11,231 nucleotides of DNA, taken from NCBI GenBank assembly GCA_937894825.1, contig CALCQT010000571.1:1-11231 (forward strand). The letters are read 5' to 3'. Position 1 is the first letter of the stretch. Each line of letters begins with the position of its first letter. Source of the stretch: an uncultured Anaerolineaceae bacterium. GTDB lineage: Bacteria > Chloroflexota > Anaerolineae > Anaerolineales > Anaerolineaceae. Positions 1 through 8,253 of the stretch are shown here, piece after piece. The notes beneath the pieces are model-generated. The model saw nothing but the letters and a program-made list of their open reading frames with translations. It was not told where the DNA came from and did no database searches. The position numbers and the translations under genes are program-made.

Positions 1-2
1 TG

Positions 3-641
3 TATTTCGGCAAACCGAAAGGCCGCGAAGTGGTGGACGGGCATGAACGGGCGGTCGATACGCTGGTGTATACCGACAGCGAGATTGAGCGTGTGGTACG
101 GATGGCGTTTGAATTGGCGCGCGGTCGACGCGGAAAGGTGACTTCCGTGGATAAAGCCAATGTGCTGGAATCTTCGCAATTGTGGCGTAAACTGACGGAA
201 CAGATCGCGGCGGGGTTCCCGGAGGTTGCGCTGGAACATATGCTGGTGGATACGGCAGCCATGCGGCTGATCGCCGCTCCGTCCGCGCTGGATGTGGTGG
301 TGACGGAGAATATGTTCGGCGATATTCTGACGGATGAAGCCTCGGTGCTGGCCGGATCGATGGGGCTGCTGCCTTCGGCGTCGCTGGGAGAGGACGGACG
401 TGGATTGTATGAGCCGATCCACGGCTCGGCGCCGGATATCGCCGGACGCGGGATCGCGAATCCGATCGGCACGATCCTGAGTGCGGCGCTGATGCTGCGT
501 TATTCGCTGGGGATGGCGCCGGAGGCGGAGCGGATCGAACAGGCGGTGGCGCAGGCCATTGCGGATGGCAACCGCACGGCAGATCTGGGCGGCGGGCTTT
601 CCACTGTGCAGATGACGGACGCGGTGCTGGCGCGGCTGTAA
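3..641 (+). CDS. leuB: 3-isopropylmalate dehydrogenase, C-terminal part (5' end outside window)
   Basis: This is the NAD-dependent enzyme that oxidatively decarboxylates 3-isopropylmalate to 2-oxoisocaproate, the third step of cytoplasmic leucine biosynthesis. The reading frame is open from base 3, giving 212 visible residues of a protein that is normally about 350-360 long, so roughly the first 40 percent is missing. Visible family signatures are YFGKPKGR at the left edge, the catalytic lysine region [10 protein letters not shown], the substrate and metal-binding segment [12 protein letters not shown] (two aspartates), and the NAD-binding segment [18 protein letters not shown]. An internal GTG at base 30 lies within conserved sequence and is not the start. 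The gene ends in TAA and is followed by a strong terminator, so it is probably the last gene of a leucine operon. By eye it is richer in G+C than the genes to its right. It could in principle be a related beta-decarboxylating dehydrogenase, but the HGSAPDIAG context favours LeuB. Confidence 0.95.
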   Translation, partial: YFGKPKGREVVDGHERAVDTLVYTDSEIERVVRMAFELARGRRGKVTSVDKANVLESSQLWRKLTEQIAAGFPEVALEHMLVDTAAMRLIAAPSALDVVVTENMFGDILTDEASVLAGSMGLLPSASLGEDGRGLYEPIHGSAPDIAGRGIANPIGTILSAALMLRYSLGMAPEAERIEQAVAQAIADGNRTADLGGGLSTVQMTDAVLARL

Positions 642-660
642 TAATTTAAAACACCAAATA

Positions 661-731
661 TGTCATCTCGACGGGACGTCGATGACGCCCCTTTCGGGCA
701 CCCAAGGGCGTCTTCGAGAGTCGAGATGACA
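661..731. repeat. 71-bp imperfect palindromic element (REP/MITE-like)
   Basis: The outer arms TGTCATCTCGAC (661-672) and GTCGAGATGACA (720-731) are perfect 12-bp inverted repeats. Inside, TCGA (679-682) pairs with 714-717, and GACGCCC plus TT (684-693, one extra C) pairs with AAGGGCGTC (704-712), leaving a 10-base loop. The whole can fold as one long hairpin. It lies 20 bases after the leuB stop. No open reading frame is contained in it. The form fits a dispersed non-coding palindromic element; whether other copies exist in the genome cannot be seen here. No target-site duplication was recognised at the ends. Confidence 0.7.
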
Positions 732-736
732 GACCC

Positions 737-781
737 GTTTATTGGTTTTGTGCGCATTGCGCCAAAACTAATAAACTTTTT
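737..781 (+). terminator. rho-independent terminator downstream of leuB
   Basis: GTTTATT (737-743), a G, and GTTTTG (745-750) pair with CAAAAC (763-768), a T (G-U pair) and AATAAAC (770-776). GCGC at 752-755 pairs with GCGC at 759-762 around a three-base loop, with one bulged T. Five T residues follow at 777-781. This stem plus T-tract is a classic intrinsic terminator for the leuB transcript. Confidence 0.85.
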
Positions 782-842
782 CCGCGATTGAATATTCTAC
801 TTCTTTGGTCTCCTGATCAATTCTGAAAAGCGCGGTAAACTT

Positions 843-874
843 GTGGTACTGAAAAATCACGTTTTCAGTACCAC
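843..874. other. 13-bp perfect hairpin in the leuB-to-954 intergenic region
   Basis: GTGGTACTGAAAA (843-855) and TTTTCAGTACCAC (862-874) are perfect inverted repeats with a six-base loop. A pyrimidine-rich stretch (CCTTTTCTT) follows on the + strand, so it might be a weak second terminator, a structured leader or an operator for the small gene at 954. Nothing else recognisable lies between 782 and 953. Confidence 0.6.
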
Positions 875-953
875 TGCCTTTTCTTGTGTCATTGGTTTTT
901 GCGCAGCCGGAAGGTGGGGGAAAACAACCGACTGAGAGACTGTATAAAAAATT

Positions 954-1256
954 ATGAGTTTTAGCGAATGGATCATTCAATTGATTGGCAGCAAAATCAA
1001 CTCCCAGCGACAACTTGATTTGCTGATGGAGACGCTGATCCGGATCGGGCAGAGCGTTTCCGGCGAACAGAAAATCAAACTGTTCCGGAATCTGGCTGAA
1101 AATCATCTTCACGCCATCCTGGACGACATGAGCCGGGAAGAGCGCATTGCGCTGATGAATTCACTGCTGCCGCTGATTGTGCGAGAATTCCCGCTGGCGG
1201 AACTGGACTTCGCGTCGGCATTTCCGGTTCTGGACGAAACCCCGAACGAGAAATAA
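954..1256 (+). CDS. small alpha-helical protein of unknown function (100 aa)
   Basis: I do not recognise this family. The 100-residue product begins MSFSEWIIQLIG and is rich in amphipathic, charged and leucine-rich stretches, for example LRNLAENH-like and MSREERIALMNSLLPLI segments, so it is probably all helical and soluble. It has no signal peptide and no clear membrane segment. It is preferred over the opposite-strand frames because its composition is protein-like and because it ends just before a strong hairpin plus T-tract. There is no Shine-Dalgarno sequence before the ATG at 954. Instead TATAAA (943-948) lies five bases upstream, which would suit a leaderless or near-leaderless transcript, though no good -35 box is visible. 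It stands alone between terminators, so context gives no functional clue. It remains possible that it is not expressed. Confidence 0.6.
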   Translation: MSFSEWIIQLIGSKINSQRQLDLLMETLIRIGQSVSGEQKIKLFRNLAENHLHAILDDMSREERIALMNSLLPLIVREFPLAELDFASAFPVLDETPNEK

Positions 1257-1302
1257 AAATCCCAATCCTGCGAGCCGCTGGGTGTCTGTTCGGCATTTAA
1301 AC

Positions 1303-1363
1303 GATTTTGCGGTTGTATTTTTTCGTGAAGCGCAAAAAAATACAACCGCAAAATCCTCTTTTT
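1303..1363 (+). terminator. long perfect-stem terminator between convergent genes
   Basis: Bases 1303-1323 and 1335-1355 are perfect 21-bp inverted repeats around an 11-base loop. On the + strand the stem is followed by CTC and TTTTT (1359-1363), giving an intrinsic terminator for the small gene at 954. The hairpin also lies 23 bases beyond the stop of the minus-strand phosphatase gene, so it may act in both directions, although there is no T-tract after the stem on the minus strand. The stem is unusually long and A/T rich. Confidence 0.8.
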
Positions 1364-1378
1364 ATTTGAGGTGAATTT

Positions 1379-1954
1379 TCAATTTACCGGTGTTTGTTCC
1401 TCGTAGCGGAGCCAGACCGGATCGGTGTTCTGAGGGATCCTCTCGAAGGCATGCCCGATCGGGATGCCTTCCGCCCGACAGATTAACGTCGCGATTGCCA
1501 AGCCGTGCGAGACAATCAGCACCGTGCTGTCCGGGTGCCTGGCCACGATTTCATCCACAGCCGCGAAGACCCGTTCTGACACCTCATGGATCGTTTCGCC
1601 GCCCGGCGGACGGAACAATGCGGGGTCGGCGTCTTTCTCCTGCCACAAATCGGCGTATCGGGACTGAATCTCGTCAACATGCAACCCTTCCCATTCGCCC
1701 TGGTGGATCTCCCGCAGCCGGGAATCCGTTTGGACCGGCAGGTTAAATTCCGCCGCAATAATCTCAGCGGTTTCCCTGGCGCGGATCAGGTCGCTGGCGT
1801 AAATAGCGGAGAAGGGCTGCCCGCGCAGTTTTTCCCCCAATGCGGCAGCCTGCGCCCTCCCCGTTTCGGTTAAATCGATATCGCTTTGTCCGCTGTAAAT
1901 TCCCTTTACATTCCATTCGGTTTGTCCGTGACGGACAAGGCAGCATTGCGTCAT
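1379..1954 (-). CDS. histidine phosphatase family protein, likely glucosyl-3-phosphoglycerate phosphatase (GpgP role)
   Basis: The 191-residue protein is a complete histidine-phosphatase (phosphoglycerate-mutase-like) domain. RHGQTEWN holds the phospho-accepting His9 with Arg8; SDLIRARETA holds Arg58; REIHQGEWEG holds the acid residue Glu82; and VSHGLA holds His150. The domain alone could be a cobalamin-pathway alpha-ribazole phosphatase or a broad sugar phosphatase. The gene start overlaps the stop of gpgS by four bases (ATGA), and mycobacterial GpgP is a member of this same superfamily. I therefore infer that it removes the phosphate from glucosyl-3-phosphoglycerate to give glucosylglycerate in the cytoplasm. 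An AGGAG motif lies about 11 bases before the ATG, so expression probably depends on translational coupling to gpgS. It is the last gene of the operon. The family is certain; the substrate is inferred from position. Confidence 0.8.
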   Translation of the reverse strand: MTQCCLVRHGQTEWNVKGIYSGQSDIDLTETGRAQAAALGEKLRGQPFSAIYASDLIRARETAEIIAAEFNLPVQTDSRLREIHQGEWEGLHVDEIQSRYADLWQEKDADPALFRPPGGETIHEVSERVFAAVDEIVARHPDSTVLIVSHGLAIATLICRAEGIPIGHAFERIPQNTDPVWLRYEEQTPVN

Positions 1955-3721
1955 TTTTTATTGCGCTCCTGGTAGGCTTTCACGGTGATCATTGGCGGCC
2001 GTTCGAATTCGGCAATCTCTTCCACATCCAGATAGTAACCGTTTTTCCCGGAGTGGATCATTTTCATGGTCTTGTTCACATCTTCGATAAAAGCGCGGTC
2101 ATAGCGTGTTTCCAGCTTGCGCAGAACGGTCTGGATGATGGCGAAGGACATTTTGCTGAGCGCTTCCAGACTCTGATTTTTGTGAATGCGTTCCTGCAGA
2201 TTGACCTGCGCGATGGCCTGCAGGCCTTTTTGCTCAAAGACATCGATCAACAGGCCGGTCTCCACCCCGTAACCGGAGAAGAAGACCGCTTTTTCAAGCG
2301 ATTCCCGCCGTCCGGCGTATTCTCCCGACAGCGGCTGAATGATGCCTGACAATTCCGGGTAGAAAAGGTTGATCAAAGGCCGCGCGGTCAGCTCGGTGAC
2401 CCGGCCGCCGCCCTCTTTTTCGATCTTCCTGCCGACTTTAATTGGCCTGCGGTAGAACCCCTTTACGAAGTGGATGGCGCTGTTCAGCAGCAGCGGGCCG
2501 ACAATGCCATAGACGAAACCGGGGTTGATGTTGACGATATCCGTGTCGACCCAAGCGATAATATCGCCCTTGGTGACCAGTAAGCTTTTCCAAAGCGCTT
2601 CGCCTTTTCCGGCTCGGACGCCCATCTCCGGCAGAATTTCCTGATGAATATAGACCGGCACGCCGAGCGTTTCCGCGATTTCGCGGGTATGGTCGGTCGA
2701 ATTGGAGTCGATCAGAACGATTTCGTCCAGCAGGGGATATTTGTCCATCAACTCTTTCTTGATGGTGTCGATCACTTTTCCAACGCTGGATTCCTCATTG
2801 AGCGCGGGCAGCGCCAGACTGATGGTGGTTCCGGCCCGTTCTTTCAACCTCATTAATTGTGATATATCCGCAAATTCGTCGGCATGGAATGTGTTTTCGG
2901 CGAACCATTTATCGACCAGAATTGAAATGGCCTGGACGCCGGCGCTTTCGTCAAAAACAGTTTCTGTGATGTCCCGTTTTGTCTTCAGGACGATGACGTT
3001 AGACTGGGTGTCAGTCATCAGTTTTTCCGCCACCGGTCCCAGCGAAGCGTGATTTCTGCTCTGGCGGGCGGTCACGCCCAACACGGTCAGGTCATACCGG
3101 TTGCTTTCTTCACAGATCGACTGCACATAATCCTCCGTCGTGATCGAACGAAAATTGACTTCGGGAAGCTGATTCAGGATATGCTTCAGCCCTTTAAACG
3201 GTGCGTCATTCGATCCGGACAGTGAGAGGTGCAGCACGTCCAGCTGCGGCGCATCGATACTCAGCGCGACCCTTGTCGTCAATTCGGCATGCGGACCGCC
3301 GCGAACCGCGGCCAAAACCCGTTCCGGCTCGAATGGTTGGTTTGCGCGCACAATTCCGACATTACAACTTGCGCTGAATAATAGATCCGCGAGTGAAATA
3401 CCGCAGCAGGGGTGATCCTGGTCCCATTCCACCAGAAACAGTTCCGGATCTTCGGCAGTGATCACTTTTTGCAGGTCCGTCCATGGCGTTTCAGAAACAA
3501 TCACCTTGGCCTTGGCGCGGACGGATGGTCCACTGGTTGACTGGTTGCCGATGGAGAGGAAACGTTTCCGAACCGCACGCGCGATTTCCGCTCCGGCACT
3601 GAGCGATTCACCTTTCTCGACGACCGCAACGCCGACAATGATGATCTCGTCAGCCATCAATTTTGCGAGCGCCAGCGCGGCGTCGCCCATTTTACCGGTC
3701 CCGAATGGGATCAGAATGCTT

Positions 3722-3747
<26 letters not shown>
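1951..3747 (-). CDS. gpgS: glucosyl-3-phosphoglycerate synthase with N-terminal tandem universal stress protein domains
   Basis: This 598-residue protein is a fusion. Residues about 275-545 form a GT81 glucosyl-3-phosphoglycerate synthase, which transfers glucose from an NDP-glucose to 3-phosphoglycerate, the first step of glucosylglycerate synthesis. Signatures are PALNEE (314-319), GKGEALW (380-386), the metal-binding DTD (401-403), GGGRVTEL (446-453), QPLSGEYA (471-478), GYGVETGLL (492-500) and the IHKN segment with His522 and Asn524. Residues about 7-135 and 142-256 look like two universal-stress-protein folds. The second keeps the spacing of the Usp nucleotide motif (Gly224 to Gly237), but Ala227 and Pro238 replace the usual Gly and Ser/Thr. 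Stand-alone GpgS is about 320 residues, so the extra 270 residues are a regulatory-looking addition. The ATG at 3747 has AGAAGG upstream and overlaps the preceding gene by 26 bases. Residues after 545 are a charged extension. Confidence 0.9.
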
Positions 3748-4974
<1,227 letters not shown>

Positions 4975-4975
<1 letters not shown>

Positions 4976-6312
4976 CAATCCTCCCCGAAACATTCCGCCA
5001 GTAACAGCGCCAGCCGTCTTTCGAGCATTTCATAGGAATAATACCGGTTCGCCAGCTGATAATTGTGGCAGGCTTGCTGATGAACCAGTTCAGGATCTTT
5101 CAGAATCCGCTTTACGGCGTGAATCGTTTCTTCATTAATATAGCCGTCGAATTCAATCACCTGGAATCCTTTGGGTTTGATATCCGTTTCATAGATCGAA
5201 TAATTGTTAACCACCAGGGGACGCTGAAAATAGACCGCTTCCAGGAAGGCATTTCCGAAGCCTTCAATTGCGGATGGATACGTGACCAGATCCGCCTGTG
5301 GGTAGACATCTGAAAGCGCATAAACTTTTCTGCCGTCGGGTGTTGTTCCCCGCCGGTCGCTGATGATATCGGATTCAAAATTAATGGTGACGTTCAGCAG
5401 CCGGGCAAACTCACGAACCCGTTTCTCATAGTCGGTTCCTTCGTCCCCCGCGGCGTGGGAGATGACCAGTTCAGCCGGCTCTCCCAGCCGGCGTGTCAGT
5501 TCGATCGCGTGCTCGATTCCTTTCCGCTGGATGATCCGGGTTGGCTGCAGGAAGAGGTATTGTCCGGGTGCTACGCCCAGCTCTTCACGAAGATTTTTCG
5601 TGTATCCGTCTGGGTCCGGCGGCGGACTTTTAAAATCCATTACGTTGGGGATCACCATGGACGGCACGCCGATTCTGGAAGCCAGTTGTGTTGATTGGAC
5701 GGAATTAATGACGACATGATGAATGGACGGTAAGGCGGGCGGGAAAGCGCTCGCCAGATAATCCTGGATCGAATTGTTGGTGAACCGCTGCCGTTCCCAA
5801 TAAAAGTCATGATGATGCGCGATGACGGGATAACCGGTTTCCGCGATGAACTCGCTGATTGCCATGCCCAGCGGCACGTTCACAGGAATGGTCAACGCGT
5901 TTTCGACAATCAGTACATCCAATTGGAACCTGCGCGCGAATTGATAAAGGTGTTCTTTAAAATAATTTTTCAGTTGCTGGATTTGGTTGGTAATGGCTGC
6001 CGGTCGAATATAGACCGAGAAAAAGTCCTGATAAAACCCCTCAAGGCCGGGATGATGGGCCTGATCCTTATGAAGGTTCCCCCAATCACCATGAAAAACC
6101 GCCTGATTGATGGCTTCTATTTCCGGGTGCCGGTAAAAAGCTTCCGGGACGATATAACTGATCTCTTCCGGACGGTCGCACTCACCACAGAAATAGAAAC
6201 ACTGATGTCCCATCCGTTCCAAAACTTCCGCCCATTTCGCGGTTTCAAGTGATACACCGTCAGTTCCTGCAAAACGTGTCGAGACGAATCCGACCAATCG
6301 TTGGTTTTTCAG
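4975..6312 (-). CDS. GT4-family glycosyltransferase, candidate mannosylglucosylglycerate synthase; probable CTG start
   Basis: The 445-residue protein is a GT-B glycosyltransferase. Near the N-terminus it has FVSTRFAGTDGVSLET, followed in mid-protein by AHHHDFYWERQRF, then VIPNVMDF, the donor segment TRIIQRKGIE and the E-x7-E region in YPSAIEGFGNAFLEAV. The STRFAGTDGVSLE-type opening resembles, from memory, GT4 enzymes annotated as mannosylglucosyl(-phospho)glycerate synthases. That role would use GDP-mannose to extend glucosylglycerate or its phosphate and fits the position next to gpgS. No in-frame ATG exists near the N-terminus. A consensus AAGGAGG (6319-6325) sits six bases before a CTG at 6312, which gives a protein starting at the first beta-strand. 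The alternative is a TTG at 6390, adding 26 poorly conserved-looking residues without a good ribosome site. This is the first gene of the operon; its stop overlaps the next start by one base. The family is sure, the exact reaction tentative. Confidence 0.85.
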
Positions 6313-6318
6313 GCTGAA

Positions 6319-6325
6319 CCTCCTT
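6319..6325 (-). promoter_or_regulatory. Shine-Dalgarno AAGGAGG that selects a CTG start
   Basis: Read on the minus strand the motif is AAGGAGG, followed by six bases and then CTG AAA AAC. No ATG, GTG or well-spaced TTG in the glycosyltransferase frame is close: the nearest TTG is 21 bases after the motif and the other TTG lies 78 bases upstream of the CTG. The site is therefore the main evidence for the start of the first operon gene. Confidence 0.7.
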
Positions 6326-6474
6326 CGGTACGATTTGATGTCATTGATTCGGAATGCATTTGGCAGTTCGAAACAGTATATAAATACCAACCATTTTTCT
6401 TCTGCTAAAAAAGTTTTCCAAAATTGATTCAGATGTCACAAAATAAAGATACCATCAAATTTCTTCGTTTTGAC

Positions 6475-6496
6475 TTTCCCATCTTTAATGGGGAAA
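6475..6496. promoter_or_regulatory. inverted repeat in the divergent glycosyltransferase/phosphorylase intergenic region
   Basis: TTTCCCAT (6475-6482) and ATGGGGAAA (6488-6496) form an 8-bp dyad with one extra G and a five-base centre. It lies between the minus-strand operon start (6312) and the + strand phosphorylase start (6578), upstream of the phosphorylase promoter. It could be an operator for a shared regulator or a leader hairpin; nothing shows which. A TATACT -10-like box for the minus operon is visible at 6375-6380, but no convincing -35 accompanies it. Confidence 0.3.
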
Positions 6497-6524
6497 ATAA
6501 GACGAAAAAGCATCTTTTCCAGCA

Positions 6525-6570
6525 TTGACACAACCGAATCAGTGTGTAAATTCATGGAATACGGTACAAT
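6525..6570 (+). promoter_or_regulatory. promoter of the GH13 phosphorylase gene, short leader without Shine-Dalgarno
   Basis: A consensus TTGACA (6525-6530) is followed after 16 bases by TAAATT (6547-6552). A second -10-like box TACAAT (6565-6570) lies seven bases before the ATG at 6578 and would give a leaderless transcript. No purine-rich ribosome site precedes the ATG, so either choice implies a very short or absent 5' untranslated region. Confidence 0.5.
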
Positions 6571-6577
6571 ATTTTCC

Positions 6578-8230
6578 ATGAGCCAAAATATTTATACCAT
6601 ACATTTATCCCGCCTTTATGATACCGAAACAGCGGTTCGGGCTGCGGAACGGTTGACGGCAATTGTAAAGAAATACGAAAATCGGATCCCGAGACCAGTG
6701 CGGTCCGGCGTTGACCAGCGGGATGCGGTATTGATTACATATGCAGATCAAATCCGCCGGGATGGTGAGGTTCCGCTGCGGACACTGCACCGCTTTTGCA
6801 GCCGCTATCTCAGCAACGAAATCAGTGCGGTTCATGTGCTGCCATTTTTCCCCTGGTCGTCTGACGATGGTTTTTCGGTAAAGGATTATCGTGCGGTGGA
6901 ATCGGACTATGGCGATTGGGAGGATCTCCGCGCAATTGGAACGGATTTTAAACTGATGGCTGATGGCGTGATCAATCATGCCTCAGTCGAGAGTGAATGG
7001 TTTCAGTCGTTTTTGCGCGATGAAAAACCTTTTCAGGATTATTTTCTGACTGTTGAAGGAAGACCGGACTTATCGCAGGTCGTACGTCCACGGACAACCC
7101 CTTTATTGACAGAATTTCAAACGGCTGCCGGGCCCCGGCAAGTGTGGACGACCTTTAGCGCCGATCAGGCGGATCTGAATTATCGCGCTCCGGATCTGTT
7201 GCTTGAAATTATCGACATTCTGCTTTTTTATGCTGCACAGGGGGTGCAGATAATCCGTTTGGACGCGATTGCTTTTCTCTGGAAAGAAATCGGCACCCGT
7301 TGCATGCATTTGCCGCAGACGCATGCTTTTGTCCAGCTTTTGCGCGCGGTATTTGAGAGCGCTGCGCCGCATGTGCAAATCATTACGGAAACAAATGTCC
7401 CCCATGAGGATAATATGTCCTATTTTGGGGATGGAACCAATGAGGCGCACCTGGTCTATAATTTTGCCCTTCCGCTGCTGGTTTTGCATACGCTGCTGAC
7501 GGGGGATTGCAGTGCGCTTTCCAATTGGGCCTGGGAATTGACGTTGCCTTCCGCGCAAACTACCTTTTTTAATTTTCTGGCTTCTCATGACGGAATCGGG
7601 CTGAATCCGGCCCGGGGCATTCTTTCTGAAGCCGCGATCGAAAAACTGGCGGATGCCTGCCGGGCGCATGGCGGGGAAATCTCTTATAAGCAAAACCCGG
7701 ATGGGTCCCAATCCCCCTATGAATTGAACATCAGCTATTTTGATGCCTTGTCGGATCCGAACGGGAATGAATCCTTAGCAATTCAAGTCAGCCGTTTTAT
7801 GGCGGCTTATGCGATTGCACTCTCAGTAAAAGGTGTGCCGGGAATCTATTTTCACAGTATGATCGGTTCGCGCAACTGGGCTGCCGGTCCTGCGTTGACA
7901 GGGCAAAACCGTTCGATCAATCGGGAAAAAATCTCGGCGGAAGCGCTGGAATCCGAGCTGGGAAAACCTTCCGCGTTGCGCTCCCGAGTGCTCGAACGGT
8001 TTCGTCAGTTACTCCATGTTCGGGCCGGTTCAACGGCGTTTGATCCTTATGGCGACCAGCGGATTATGAATGCAGGACCGGGTGTGTTTGCTGTGCTGCG
8101 CAGCAATCCGCAAACCGGAGCGTCAACCTTATGTCTGCAGAATGTGACGAACGCGGAACAGACAGCGTTTGGAGAGCTTCTCCAACCTTATCAGACCCGC
8201 TGGATTGGGGATCCAAAGATACCGGAGTAA
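6578..8230 (+). CDS. ggaP: GH13_18 glycoside phosphorylase, likely glucosylglycerate phosphorylase
   Basis: The 550-residue protein belongs to the sucrose-phosphorylase subfamily of GH13. Visible signatures are VLITYADQI (51-59), LPFFPWSSDDGFSV (88-101), DGVINHAS (129-136), RLDAIAFLWKE with nucleophile Asp229, ITETNVPHEDN with acid/base Glu271, and ASHDGIG with the stabilising Asp338. The roughly 48-residue N-terminal lead before the VLITYAD strand, the length near 550, and the AIAFLWKE and HLPQTH segments are as in E. coli YcjM-type glucosylglycerate phosphorylases rather than sucrose phosphorylases of about 490-510 residues. The reaction would be glucosylglycerate plus phosphate giving glucose-1-phosphate and glycerate, in the cytoplasm. 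Divergent placement beside a glucosylglycerate synthesis operon strongly supports this. I chose ATG 6578 (MSQNIYT), because the 36 residues added by the upstream TTG frame do not look like family sequence. The stop lies 13 bases from that of the convergent gene. Sucrose 6-phosphate or sucrose phosphorylase is the alternative. Confidence 0.88.
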   Translation: MSQNIYTIHLSRLYDTETAVRAAERLTAIVKKYENRIPRPVRSGVDQRDAVLITYADQIRRDGEVPLRTLHRFCSRYLSNEISAVHVLPFFPWSSDDGFSVKDYRAVESDYGDWEDLRAIGTDFKLMADGVINHASVESEWFQSFLRDEKPFQDYFLTVEGRPDLSQVVRPRTTPLLTEFQTAAGPRQVWTTFSADQADLNYRAPDLLLEIIDILLFYAAQGVQIIRLDAIAFLWKEIGTRCMHLPQTHAFVQLLRAVFESAAPHVQIITETNVPHEDNMSYFGDGTNEAHLVYNFALPLLVLHTLLTGDCSALSNWAWELTLPSAQTTFFNFLASHDGIGLNPARGILSEAAIEKLADACRAHGGEISYKQNPDGSQSPYELNISYFDALSDPNGNESLAIQVSRFMAAYAIALSVKGVPGIYFHSMIGSRNWAAGPALTGQNRSINREKISAEALESELGKPSALRSRVLERFRQLLHVRAGSTAFDPYGDQRIMNAGPGVFAVLRSNPQTGASTLCLQNVTNAEQTAFGELLQPYQTRWIGDPKIPE

Positions 8231-8239
8231 AACAGGGAC

Positions 8240-8253
8240 CGAATCAAGATTCG
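8240..8253. other. small dyad at the convergent gene junction
   Basis: CGAATC (8240-8245) and GATTCG (8248-8253) flank AA, giving a 14-bp dyad that overlaps the end of the minus-strand gene. The loop of two bases and the lack of a T-tract make it a poor intrinsic terminator, so the two convergent transcripts may read into each other. Confidence 0.3.

Noticed and set aside
768..1112. Minus-strand frame of 114 codons across the leuB downstream region
   Set aside because: It runs through the terminator and the 13-bp hairpin, overlaps the better small gene at 954 on the other strand, and its sequence resembles no known protein.
6470..6577. 36-codon N-terminal extension of the GH13 phosphorylase
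   Set aside because: It starts at TTG without a ribosome site, crosses the TTGACA promoter, and its residues are not like family N-termini; the MSQNIYT start gives the expected length.
6655..6672. GGCAATTGTAAAG in the phosphorylase coding region as a third copy of the LacI-type dyad
   Set aside because: It matches one half only, lies within coding sequence, and CAATTG occurs elsewhere by chance (for example near 978), so it does not add support.
6578..8230. Sucrose phosphorylase as the primary call
   Set aside because: The longer N-terminus, the AIAFLWKE and HLPQTH segments, and the glucosylglycerate synthesis operon next door fit glucosylglycerate phosphorylase better; sucrose phosphorylase remains only an alternative.
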